Assembly: GCF_036867135.1 (NCBI RefSeq)
Contig: NZ_JBAJIJ010000002.1
Coordinates: 548,389 to 612,388, forward strand
Reading direction: 5' to 3'
Source: Aeromicrobium sp. Sec7.5
Lineage (GTDB): Bacteria; Actinomycetota; Actinomycetes; Propionibacteriales; Nocardioidaceae
DNA length: 64,000 nucleotides
Below, piece by piece: positions 9,467-17,770 of the stretch (position 1 is its first letter; each line of letters begins with the position of its first letter). The position numbers and the translations under genes were made by a program. The notes under the pieces were generated by a model. That model was not told the origin of the DNA, did not search any database, and saw only the letters and a list, made by a program, of their open reading frames with translations.

Positions 9467-10912
9467 TCACCCGCCGGCCAGGGCCCCGATCTGGTACTGC
9501 TGGGCCTGCCCGGAGCCGAAGAAGCTGCTGTTGTTCTCGCGCCACCGCTCGAGGGAGGAGTCGTGGGAGGAGTCGGCGGCGGCCCCGGTCTGGGCGTAGT
9601 TGTCGATCGAGTGCGCGCCGCCCGGACCACGGTCGGCCGCGGACCCTCCGCCGCCCTCGGCGTCGCTCAGCTCCCGCCGCACCGTGGTCCACTCCGGCCG
9701 GTCGGGGTTGTCGGCGCCGTCGAGCATCGGCACGACGTCCTGGGTGTGCTCGAGCGACAGGACCGACACGCCCTCGGGCACGTCGATCCGTCCGACCGGC
9801 GACCCGCCCGTCACGACGCTCGTGATCGAGAACTCGCGCTGCAGGTCGGGGTCGGCGGCCATCGCCATGGCGGTGATCCCACCCTGGCTGTGCCCCGTGA
9901 GCATCACGGGAGCGCCCGGCGGGATGCCGGCCTCGCGCATCGCGTCCGCCACGAGATCGGCCATCACGGTGTCGTCGCCGGCCATCAGGGCGATGTTGGT
10001 CGTGAGGTCGACAGGGTTGTCGCCGCGCTGCGTGGACCAGTCCTGGGTGCCGGGGACCTGCACGATGTAGGACGGCGAGTCACCTCCCACCGTGATGATC
10101 TGCACCCGACCGTCGTGGGTCGACGTGACGCCCTGCTGGTCGAAGATCGTCTCGACCGCGTGCTCCTGGGCGATCCGGATGCCCAGCGGGTCGTCGACCG
10201 CCGTGACCCCGAAGTCGCCCGTGTCGCGCAGGTGCCCGAGGTTGCGGGCCAGCGCCGCCAGCCCGGCGACGGAGGTCTCGTAGTCGCCACTCGGCCACTT
10301 GCCGCGTGTGAGCCCCATGAGCGCGAGCGGGCCGAGGGGAATCAGGGCTGCCAGCGTGAAGCTCGTGCCCTGCACCGCTCCCGGCGCGAGCCGGGTGAAC
10401 GCCTCGAGCAGCCAGGGATCGTCGTAGACGAGCTCCTCGACCTCGTTCAGGAGGTCGTCCTTGTCGCCGAGCAGCAGGACCATCAGGGCCGGGTTCGTGA
10501 TCAGCACCCCCGCGGCACCGACTGCGGCGACCGGCAGCACCGCCCCGAACGTCCAGCCGCCCACGGTCCATAGGGCCTCCTCGCCGGCCGCGAGCGTGGC
10601 GTCGGTGAACCGGTAGACGTCGACCGCGACGCGCAGGTAGCGCGCCGTGATCTCGACCTCGCCGCCGGCCCACAGCGCGCCGTCGGGGCCGCTCGACGCA
10701 CGGGCGACCGACACCTGCACGGCCGCGACCTCGCCGGGGCACAGGAGAGCCGCCTGCCACAGGTCGCCCTCGCCGATCATCCCCGCGAGCCGCGAGCCGA
10801 CGTCGCGGAGGTCGTCGCCGGCCAGGTCCAGCACGTCGGCCTGCGAGAGCATGTCCTCGTAGCTCGCCGCGACCCCGCCGGCACCGCCGGAGACCTCGAT
10901 GCCGCCGGTCAC
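9467..10912 (-). CDS. Alpha/beta-hydrolase (lipase-like) with WXG-like N-terminal helices
   Basis: 481 aa from the GTG at 10912. Residues about 15-110 are helical without a signal peptide. Two hydrophobic segments follow (about 121-150 and 183-203). The C-terminal half is an alpha/beta hydrolase with GHSQGG at 340-345. A likely triad is Ser342, Asp392 (EHTQDVVP) and His434 (GGAHSIDNY), the order found in class 3 lipases. Its start overlaps the stop of the gene before it (GTGA). Following a WXG100-like gene, and lacking a signal peptide, it is plausibly a type VII (ESX-like) exported lipase/esterase, but no secretion ATPase is in the window. A housekeeping lipase cannot be excluded. Confidence 0.68.
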   Translation of the reverse strand: MTGGIEVSGGAGGVAASYEDMLSQADVLDLAGDDLRDVGSRLAGMIGEGDLWQAALLCPGEVAAVQVSVARASSGPDGALWAGGEVEITARYLRVAVDVYRFTDATLAAGEEALWTVGGWTFGAVLPVAAVGAAGVLITNPALMVLLLGDKDDLLNEVEELVYDDPWLLEAFTRLAPGAVQGTSFTLAALIPLGPLALMGLTRGKWPSGDYETSVAGLAALARNLGHLRDTGDFGVTAVDDPLGIRIAQEHAVETIFDQQGVTSTHDGRVQIITVGGDSPSYIVQVPGTQDWSTQRGDNPVDLTTNIALMAGDDTVMADLVADAMREAGIPPGAPVMLTGHSQGGITAMAMAADPDLQREFSITSVVTGGSPVGRIDVPEGVSVLSLEHTQDVVPMLDGADNPDRPEWTTVRRELSDAEGGGGSAADRGPGGAHSIDNYAQTGAAADSSHDSSLERWRENNSSFFGSGQAQQYQIGALAGG

Positions 10913-11649
10913 GACGCCCGCCCCTGCGCCGCCAGCGCCGCGTCCCACGCACCGGCGACCATCGAGGTGGTGGCCGCTGCCAGCTCGGCGCGGCTGCACG
11001 CGGTGTGCACGACCCGGCTGCCGCGGACCGTGAGGCTGACCCAGCCCTGGTCGGTCAGGAGCCACTGCCGCACCGCGTGCAACGGCTGTGCGGACGTCGA
11101 CACGGTCATCGTGACGCTCGCCGACGTGCCGCGCGCCAGGGCCTGCAGAACGGGCGGGACGTCGTCGAGTCCCGCTCGTCGAGCAGCCGCGAGGGCGACG
11201 TCGAGGTCGCCGGTCGCGGTGCGCGCGATCACGAGGGCCGTCTCCTGGTCGAGCGCGACCGGCGCACGCGGCAGCCCTCGCTCCTCGCCACCGGGCGGCA
11301 CGAGCCGCATGACCTGGTCCACGAGTCCGCTCGACGGGTGGGCGCCGAGTCGCACCCCCGGCACGGGGAGCGGACCGGCGTCGCCGGGCACGACGGCCCT
11401 GACGGCAGCACCCATCGTCTGGCGGTCGGAGCCGAGCTGCGCGAGCACCCCGCGGTCCCCCGCGCCGGACATCAGCGTGATCCCCACGTCGGCTCGGCCG
11501 AGCGCCAGCGCCGCCGCCTCGACCAGGGCGGGCTCGGGGTGGTCGGCGCCTGTCGTGTGGTCGCCGAGGGGGCGCAGCGGCGCGGTCGTGACGTCGAGAC
11601 CCGTGGCCCGCACGAGGTCGGTCCAGGCCGCCTCGTCGAGCGTCCTCAC
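10909..11649 (-). CDS. Hypothetical protein, possible EspG-like ESX chaperone
   Basis: 246 aa, no signal peptide, no Trp-rich or catalytic motif. The layout is alternating beta strands and Ala-rich helices, with the C-terminal stretch QWLLTDQGWVSLTV then SRVVHTACSRAELAAATTSM. In size and strand/helix pattern this resembles EspG-type ESX secretion chaperones; the resemblance is by eye only. It sits between a WXG100-like gene and a lipase-like gene with 4-base overlaps on both sides, so the three products are made together. An immunity protein or partner of the lipase is an equal possibility. Confidence 0.55.
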   Translation of the reverse strand: MRTLDEAAWTDLVRATGLDVTTAPLRPLGDHTTGADHPEPALVEAAALALGRADVGITLMSGAGDRGVLAQLGSDRQTMGAAVRAVVPGDAGPLPVPGVRLGAHPSSGLVDQVMRLVPPGGEERGLPRAPVALDQETALVIARTATGDLDVALAAARRAGLDDVPPVLQALARGTSASVTMTVSTSAQPLHAVRQWLLTDQGWVSLTVRGSRVVHTACSRAELAAATTSMVAGAWDAALAAQGRAS

Positions 11650-12053
11650 AGTCCCGCCCAGTCGAGCACGTCGCGACCCGCGCCGGCCACGTCGCGCGCG
11701 AAGCCCTCGGCGACGTCGAAGACCTCACCGGCACCGTCGGCCACGGCACCGGCGAGCTCCTCGAAGGTGCGGCCCGCGGTGGCGAGCAGGCTCGCCAGCA
11801 CCTGCTGGCGCTCCTCCAGGGCCGCCGCCAAGGCGTCGAGCCGGTCGGCGGTCGTGCGGTACCGCTCGGCGATCGCCGTGACTTCGAGCTGGCGCGCCTC
11901 CAGCTCCTCGCGGAACCGGTCGGCGGCATCGCTGACCCACGCGACCGACGACGAGCCGAGCACCTCGGCCGCCACGGCGTCGACCTGGTCGGCCCAAGCC
12001 CGGACGCGGCGCGCGTGGTCGCGCACCTCGCCCGGATCGCCGCCGATCACCAT
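11646..12053 (-). CDS. WXG100/ESAT-6-like small helical protein
   Basis: 135 aa, predicted as two long helices around a turn W-V-S (AWVSDAADRFREELEARQ), the position of the W-x-G turn in WXG100 proteins, followed by a C-terminal amphipathic tail. Proteins of this kind are secreted, or act as partners, in type VII systems. It is the first gene of a tightly overlapping three-gene operon with the EspG-like and lipase-like genes. The Gly of WXG is replaced by Ser, and no export signal of the Y-x-x-x-D/E type is obvious at the C-terminus. Confidence 0.62.
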   Translation of the reverse strand: MVIGGDPGEVRDHARRVRAWADQVDAVAAEVLGSSSVAWVSDAADRFREELEARQLEVTAIAERYRTTADRLDALAAALEERQQVLASLLATAGRTFEELAGAVADGAGEVFDVAEGFARDVAGAGRDVLDWAGL

Positions 12054-12135
12054 GCGACCACGGTAGGACGGCAGGTCGGCCGCGTCAGCACCTCACGCGC
12101 AACTGGGGAGAGGTCCCCATGCGGTCAGGGAACAC

Positions 12136-13509
12136 TCAGGCGCGGGAGATGCTGACCATCTCGTCGCGGGCCACGACCTTCTTGCGCTCGCGCTGGAACG
12201 GGTCGTTGGCGCCGAGCTCGACCTCGTGGGCGTCGAGCTTCTCCCAGCCCTCCCAGGTCGTGTACTCGATGCCACGACCGTCGAGGTAGCGGTCGAACGC
12301 GGCGGGCTCGGACTGCTCCGCGGCCTTGAGTGACGGGGCGTCGGCGACGAGCATGCCGATCGTCTCGGCGGCGTCGGACTTGGTGTGACCGATCAGGCCG
12401 ACCGGACCGCGCTTGATCCAGCCCGTGGCGTAGACGCCCGGGATGGGGCTGCCGTCGATGTCGACCACGTGGCCGCCGTCATTGGGCAGCACGGCCGCGT
12501 TCTGGTCGAACGGCAGGCCGGGGAGGTTGTCGGAGTGGTACCCGATGGCGCGGTAGACCGCCTGGATCGGCCAGTCCTTGAACTCGCCGGTGCCCCGGAC
12601 GTTGCCGGTGCCGTCCAGCTCGGTGATCTCGGTGCGCAGGCCCACGACCTTGCCGTCCTCGCCGAGGACCTCGACGGGGTTCTGGCAGAAGTGGATGTGG
12701 ATGCGGTGCGCGGCGCCCGAGGGCTCCTTCGCGAGGTAGTTCTGCAGCACGTCGACCACGAGCTTCTGGCTCTTCGCGGCGCGGATGGCATCCATCGAGC
12801 CCTCGTCGAACTCGAAGCCCTCCGGGTGCACGATGACGTCGATCGTGGGCGAGTGCGACAGCTCGCGCAGCTCCATCGGCGTGAACTTGACCTGGGCCGG
12901 GCCGCGACGTGCGAACACGTGGACGTCGGTCGTGGCGTTCTTCTGCAGGCCCGCGTGGACGTTGTCGGGGATCTCGGTGACGACGAGCTCCTCGGCCGTC
13001 TTGGCCAGGATGCGGGCGACGTCGAGGCCGACGTTGCCGACGCCGAGCACGGCGACCTGCTTCGCGTGCGGCTGGAAGTCCCACTCGCGCGGGGCGTCAG
13101 GGTGGCCGTCGTACCAGTACACGAAGTCGGCCGCGCCGTACGAGCCCTCGAGGTCGATGCCCGGGATCGTGAGGTCGCGGTCGCGGCGTGCGCCGGTGGC
13201 GAAGACGACCGCGTCGTAGAACTGCTGCAGCTCCTCGAGCTTGACGTCGGTGCCGAAGCCGACGTTGCCGAAGAAGCGGATGTCGGGATTCGCCATGACC
13301 CGCTTAAGGGCCTTGATGATCTCCTTGATCCGCGGGTGGTCCGGCGCGACGCCGTAGCGGATCAGGCCGAAGGGCGTGGGGTCGCGATCGAGGATGTCGA
13401 CGGCGACACCGTCGAAGCCCTCGGGCAGCTCGGCCTTGGTGAGGATGTCGGCGGCGTAGACGCCGGCAGGTCCGGCACCGACGATGCCGACACGCAGCTT
13501 CCTGGTCAT
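12136..13509 (-). CDS. fprA: Ferredoxin/adrenodoxin-NADP+ reductase FprA
   Basis: 457 aa, the length of mycobacterial FprA and mitochondrial adrenodoxin reductase. The ATG at 13509 directly precedes MTRKLRVGIVGAGPAGVYAA, the FAD-binding GxGxxG. NADP-binding signs are VLGVGNVGLDVARIL and the ARRGPAQVKFT motif. The C-terminal GWIKRGPVGLIGHTKSDA is typical of the family. It moves electrons from NADPH to ferredoxin, possibly the FdxA encoded 7 kb away. Longer ORF starts upstream of 13509 lack homology to the family start. Confidence 0.95.
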   Translation of the reverse strand: MTRKLRVGIVGAGPAGVYAADILTKAELPEGFDGVAVDILDRDPTPFGLIRYGVAPDHPRIKEIIKALKRVMANPDIRFFGNVGFGTDVKLEELQQFYDAVVFATGARRDRDLTIPGIDLEGSYGAADFVYWYDGHPDAPREWDFQPHAKQVAVLGVGNVGLDVARILAKTAEELVVTEIPDNVHAGLQKNATTDVHVFARRGPAQVKFTPMELRELSHSPTIDVIVHPEGFEFDEGSMDAIRAAKSQKLVVDVLQNYLAKEPSGAAHRIHIHFCQNPVEVLGEDGKVVGLRTEITELDGTGNVRGTGEFKDWPIQAVYRAIGYHSDNLPGLPFDQNAAVLPNDGGHVVDIDGSPIPGVYATGWIKRGPVGLIGHTKSDAAETIGMLVADAPSLKAAEQSEPAAFDRYLDGRGIEYTTWEGWEKLDAHEVELGANDPFQRERKKVVARDEMVSISRA

Positions 13510-13623
13510 TTCGGGCACTCCTGGGGAGAAGACAACGAAGGCAAGCCTAAAGCGGCAGTGCAACTCCGGGAAATCAGGTCCGCGATGTGACTGCCTGCGA
13601 CGTGGCGCAGATCACACGGTGGC

Positions 13624-14145
13624 TCAGCGTGCGCTGAGGACGTGGACGGTCTTGGTGTCCGAGTCCCAGTGGCGCAGCGCGCTCGGCTCGCCGACGAGCT
13701 CGCGTGGCACGTCGGCGAGGAGGTCGAGCACCTGCGCCAGCTGGGCGTCGTCGAGGCGCCGGGCGAGCGTGACGTGCGGGGTCCACCGGCCGGGCAGCGT
13801 GAGGTCGGGCCGATCCGGCGCGCCGCCCATCGCCTCGGCGACCCCGGCGTGGGTGGCGAGCAGCGCGGCGCTCGGGATGACCGCTCGCGACACCACCGAC
13901 GACCGCCGCCCGCGGAACACCAGGAGCCCCCCGAGTCGGATCTGCCCGGGGAGCGGCACGGTGGCGAGACGGCCGGTCGTCCCTGGATCGAGCGCCGAGG
14001 CGACGCCCAGCGTGACGTGCGGCGCGTTCGTGATGCCCAGGTGCAGCGCCTGGCTCGGCAGGCCCGCGGCGGCGAGCAGGTCCCACTCCGCACGGACGGC
14101 GGCGTCGAGCTCGTCGTCGAGCGTCAGCTCGATGGTCTGCGGCAC
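13624..14145 (-). CDS. 2H phosphoesterase (2'-5' RNA ligase-like)
   Basis: 173 aa from the GTG at 14145. Two His-x-Thr motifs, PHVTLGVA and PHVTLARR, are spaced about 95 residues apart, the defining feature of the 2H phosphoesterase / ThpR superfamily that processes 2',3'-cyclic or 2',5'-linked RNA ends. The longer reading frame upstream runs into the VWA gene and is not credible. It lies 22 bases after the VWA protein gene and is probably the last gene of the ATPase-VWA operon; its link to those proteins is unknown. Confidence 0.78.
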   Translation of the reverse strand: MPQTIELTLDDELDAAVRAEWDLLAAAGLPSQALHLGITNAPHVTLGVASALDPGTTGRLATVPLPGQIRLGGLLVFRGRRSSVVSRAVIPSAALLATHAGVAEAMGGAPDRPDLTLPGRWTPHVTLARRLDDAQLAQVLDLLADVPRELVGEPSALRHWDSDTKTVHVLSAR

Positions 14146-14167
14146 GGACTCGACCGTACCGACCAGG

Positions 14168-16270
14168 TCAGTCGGCCCAGGAGCCGCGGCCCGGCCAGCC
14201 GCCCGGCCAGCCGCCCGCGAAGCCCCCGCCGAATCCGCCGCCACCCCCAGGACCACCGGCACCGCCACGGCGCGAGCCGAGATAGGACTCCACGACCGCG
14301 ACGCCGAGGTCGTCGAGCTCGGGCGAGACGACCGATCCGCCCACGCGGCGAGCCATCTGGTCGATGAAGCGCGCCAGCCCCGGGTCCTCGCCGAGGCGGA
14401 AGAAGGTGGTCTGGGCGCCCAGGCGCATCGAGGCCTCCAGCTCGCGCACCGACACCGCGATCGTGACCGGGTGCGGCGGATAGCTGAACCAGACGTCGCC
14501 GCTGGACTCCAGGTGCGAGGTGGGTTCGCCGTCGGTCACGATCAGCAGCACGGGCTGGGCGTTCGGGTGCTTGCGGAAGTGCCGGTTCGCGAGCAGCAGG
14601 GCGTGGTGCAGGTTGGTGCCCTTGGCGTACTCCGGCTCCAGCGCGGTCAGCTCCTCGATCTCGATCGTCTCGGCGTGACGCCCGAACGCGACGAGCTGCA
14701 GCGCGTCGCCACGGAACCGCGTGCTGATGAGCGTGTGCAGGGCGAGCGCCGTGCGCTTCATCGGCACCCACCGCCCGTCCATCGCCATCGAGAACGAGGT
14801 GTCGACGAGCAGCGCCACGCACGCCTGCGTGCGGTCCTCGGTCTCCTGCACCTCGACGTCGCCGATCTGCAGCCGCACACCGTCGCGGGACATCGACGCG
14901 GGCGTGCCGCCCTCGCCCACGGTGCGCTGGATCGCGTTGGTGATCGTGCGGGTGACGTCCCACGGCTCGGTGTCGCCGTACGCCCACTCGCGGGTCGCGC
15001 CGGAGCGTTCACCGGCGGCGCCGGCACGACGTGTCTCGCGCTGGCCCTGGCGTCCCGACATCGCCTGGGCGACGTCGCGGAGCAGCGCCTGGCCCAGCTG
15101 ACGCATCGCCTTCGGCGTGAGCCGGAGCTGTCCGTCGGTGCCGCGCTGCACGGCTCCCGACTCGCGCAGGGCTCGCTCCAGGTCCTTGAGGGTCGACAGG
15201 TCGACGACGCCCTCGTCGCCCAGCTGTCGCGACAGGGCGTCGAGATCGACGTCGTCGAGGTTCGCCCCGCGGTACGACTGCGCGAGCTGCTCGGCCAACG
15301 CATCGAGATCGGCCAGGTCCTGGAACACGCCGGTGCCGTCGCCGAGCCCGACGCCCTGCTCACCGTCCATCGGGGTGGAGCCACCCCAGTCCTCGCCGGG
15401 ACGCAGCGACTGCAGGCTCGCATCGAGCCGGCCGAGCGCGTCATTCAGCTGCGGCGACCCGAACGCCTGCGCCGAGAGCTGCGCCAGCTCCTGACGCTGC
15501 TCGGGCGTCATCGAGCTCATCATGCGTTGGGCCGCCGCCGACCGTCGCGCCATCTCGTCGAGCAGCGCGTCCAGGTCCTGCGGAAGCGTGCCGTCCTCGG
15601 ACCGGAAGTAGTCGCCGTGCTCGTCCATGAAGGCGTCGAAGTCGGCTGACGTGTCGGTGCCGTCGCGCCGCTTGTCGAGCAGGTCGTTGAGGTCGTCGAG
15701 CATCTGGTTGACGGCGGCGCGGTCGGCTTCCGTGGCGTTCTCGAGCGCGTCCTTCATGCCGGCGAAGCGCTGGTCGAGCAGCTCGCGCCCCAGCAGGTCC
15801 TTGATGCGCTCGTAGTCCTCGCGCGCCTGCGTGCTCCTCCACGGGTAGGTCGAGAGCTCGCGCACCGCGGCAGCGGGCGAACCCGGCAGCGCGTCGAGCT
15901 GCAGCTCGGCGAGCGCACGCTCGCCGTCGTCGAGATCGACGTCGCGCGCGAGCTGGCCGCGCTCGGCCAGCACGGCCCGGTCGAGCAGCTCCTTGACCTC
16001 GGCCAGGGTGCCGTCGAGCTTGTGCCGCTTCATCAGGTCGCGGCGCTTCTCGGCGACGCGGCGCGCGAGGTCGTCGAGGCCTTGCTGGTCGGTGCCGCCG
16101 CGTCGGAGGAACTCGCGCAGGGCGCGCTCGGGCGAGTACCCCGCCATGACGTCCTCACCGATCGCGTCGAGCGCCTCGCTGAGGTCGACCGGCGGCGCGA
16201 GCGGGTCGGGTCCGCCGGCGTACCGGCCGTACCTCGACGCGCGGGTCAGGCGTCGGTTCTGGCGTCTCAT
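14168..16270 (-). CDS. VWA domain protein, magnesium-chelatase subunit D-like
   Basis: 700 aa. The N-terminal 400 residues are charged, helical and Asp/Arg-rich. A von Willebrand A domain occupies about residues 480-660. Its MIDAS motif D-T-S-F-S (about 485) and VTDGEPTS (about 577) supply metal ligands. The tail is Gly-rich (GGxGGGFGGGFAGG). Such proteins work with AAA+ ATPases of the MoxR/chelatase class, whose gene is 16 bases upstream (16,287-17,687). The pair probably acts in ATP-driven remodelling or metal insertion into an unknown client. ATG start with a GGGAG ribosome-binding site. Confidence 0.85.
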   Translation of the reverse strand: MRRQNRRLTRASRYGRYAGGPDPLAPPVDLSEALDAIGEDVMAGYSPERALREFLRRGGTDQQGLDDLARRVAEKRRDLMKRHKLDGTLAEVKELLDRAVLAERGQLARDVDLDDGERALAELQLDALPGSPAAAVRELSTYPWRSTQAREDYERIKDLLGRELLDQRFAGMKDALENATEADRAAVNQMLDDLNDLLDKRRDGTDTSADFDAFMDEHGDYFRSEDGTLPQDLDALLDEMARRSAAAQRMMSSMTPEQRQELAQLSAQAFGSPQLNDALGRLDASLQSLRPGEDWGGSTPMDGEQGVGLGDGTGVFQDLADLDALAEQLAQSYRGANLDDVDLDALSRQLGDEGVVDLSTLKDLERALRESGAVQRGTDGQLRLTPKAMRQLGQALLRDVAQAMSGRQGQRETRRAGAAGERSGATREWAYGDTEPWDVTRTITNAIQRTVGEGGTPASMSRDGVRLQIGDVEVQETEDRTQACVALLVDTSFSMAMDGRWVPMKRTALALHTLISTRFRGDALQLVAFGRHAETIEIEELTALEPEYAKGTNLHHALLLANRHFRKHPNAQPVLLIVTDGEPTSHLESSGDVWFSYPPHPVTIAVSVRELEASMRLGAQTTFFRLGEDPGLARFIDQMARRVGGSVVSPELDDLGVAVVESYLGSRRGGAGGPGGGGGFGGGFAGGWPGGWPGRGSWAD

Positions 16271-16286
16271 CGATCGACTCCCACCC

Positions 16287-17687
16287 TCAGCCGTACACCG
16301 TCTCGCCGCCGGCCGAGTCCTTGGCGATGCGGCGAGCCAGGAACAGGCCCTCGAGCGCCAGCTCGATCACGCTGGCCCGCTCACCGTCGTCGCCGGCCCC
16401 GACGCGATCAGCCACCTGGTCGTAGAGGTCGGACTCGCCCAGCACGGGGAGCCCGGCCAGGAAGTCCCGCGCGCTGACCTGCTCGCCGGTGGCGACCAGG
16501 TCGCCCGCCTCGAGCGCCTCGACCAGCAGCCCGAAGTCGATCCCCGCGAAGAGCCCCTGCACGGTCTCGGCCGTGGCGGTGCGCAAGAGGTGGCTGAGCA
16601 CGAGCTCTTCGCGCCCCTCCTCGCCCGACTCGAACTCGATCTTGCCGCCGAGCACGTCGACCGCCGTCTCCAGGTCCACCGGTCGCGCCACCGCCCGCTC
16701 CTCGCCCTGCCGCGTCGCGCGGTGCAGCGCGGCCGCCGCGATGGTCTCGGTCCCCGCGATCGCGAACCGGGCGCTGACGCCGCTGCGCTGGTCGACCGCC
16801 GACGACTCGCGGAGCGCGCGGGTGAACCGCGCCAGCACCTCGACGAGCTGGTCGGGCACCGCGGCGACCAGCTGGGCCTCCTGCCGGATGACCGCGATCT
16901 CGTCGACGAGCGCGAGCGGGTAGTGCGTGCGGATCTCGGCCCCGAACCTGTCCTTCAACGGCGTGATGATGCGGCCGCGGTTGGTGTAGTCCTCGGGGTT
17001 GGCGCTGGCGACCACGAGGACGTCGAGCGGCAGTCGAAGCACGTAGCCGCGGATCTGGATGTCGCGCTCCTCCATCACGTTGAGCATCGCGACCTGGATG
17101 CGCTCGGCGAGGTCGGGCAGCTCGTTGATGGCCACGATGCCGCCGTGGCTGCGCGGGATCAGTCCGAAGTGGATGGTCTCCGGATCTCCCAGGCTGCGGC
17201 CCTCGGCGACCTTCATCGGGTCGACGTCACCGATCAGGTCGGCGACGCTCGTGTCGGGCGTGGCCAGCTTCTCGGCGTAGCGCGTGTCGCGGTGGCGCCA
17301 GACGACCGGCAGGTCGTCACCGAGCTCCTCGGCGCGGCGGATGCTGGCCGTGGTGATCGGCGCATACGGGTGCTCGCCGATCTCGGCGCCGTCGATGACC
17401 GGCGTCCACTCGTCGAGCAGTCCCACGAGCGTGCGCAGGAGCCGCGTCTTGCCCTGGCCGCGCTCGCCGAGCAGCACGATGTCGTGCCCGGCGATGAGCG
17501 CCCGCTCCAGCTGCGGCACGACGGTGTCCTCGAAGCCGTGCAGGCCGGGCCAGGGGTCCCGGCCCTCGGCGAGGGCGGACAACAAGTTGTCGCGGATCTC
17601 GGCACGCAGCGGCCGGTGGACGTGGCCCGAGGCGCGCAGCTGGCCGACGGTCGTGGGGGACGGGGCTGTTGGGGACTGGGCAGTCAC
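16287..17687 (-). CDS. MoxR/magnesium-chelatase-type AAA+ ATPase
   Basis: 466 aa from the GTG at 17687; an in-frame GTG at 17714 is possible. Walker A GERGQGKT at about residue 72, Walker B-like GGIVAINELPDL at about 177, sensor-1 ASANPEDYTNRGRIITPLKDRF. The helix-2 insert typical of the chelatase clade is present (MLNVMEERDIQIRGYVLRLP). The C-terminal 130 residues are family-specific helices. Partner of the following VWA gene. Related pairs are common in actinobacteria and annotated as sigma-54-interacting or Mg-chelatase-like, but no sigma-54 or chlorophyll pathway genes are seen here. Confidence 0.88.
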   Translation of the reverse strand: MTAQSPTAPSPTTVGQLRASGHVHRPLRAEIRDNLLSALAEGRDPWPGLHGFEDTVVPQLERALIAGHDIVLLGERGQGKTRLLRTLVGLLDEWTPVIDGAEIGEHPYAPITTASIRRAEELGDDLPVVWRHRDTRYAEKLATPDTSVADLIGDVDPMKVAEGRSLGDPETIHFGLIPRSHGGIVAINELPDLAERIQVAMLNVMEERDIQIRGYVLRLPLDVLVVASANPEDYTNRGRIITPLKDRFGAEIRTHYPLALVDEIAVIRQEAQLVAAVPDQLVEVLARFTRALRESSAVDQRSGVSARFAIAGTETIAAAALHRATRQGEERAVARPVDLETAVDVLGGKIEFESGEEGREELVLSHLLRTATAETVQGLFAGIDFGLLVEALEAGDLVATGEQVSARDFLAGLPVLGESDLYDQVADRVGAGDDGERASVIELALEGLFLARRIAKDSAGGETVYG

Positions 17688-17770
17688 GCCACCGACGCTA
17701 CTCCCGCCCTCCACGGTGCGCTGTCGAGCACGAGCACGAGCCCGTGGCGCCGCTCCGACCCACCGCCCGA

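Noticed and set aside
16287..17687. Magnesium chelatase for chlorophyll synthesis
   Set aside because: Only the ATPase and VWA partner types are similar; no ChlH/BchH or other tetrapyrrole genes are near.
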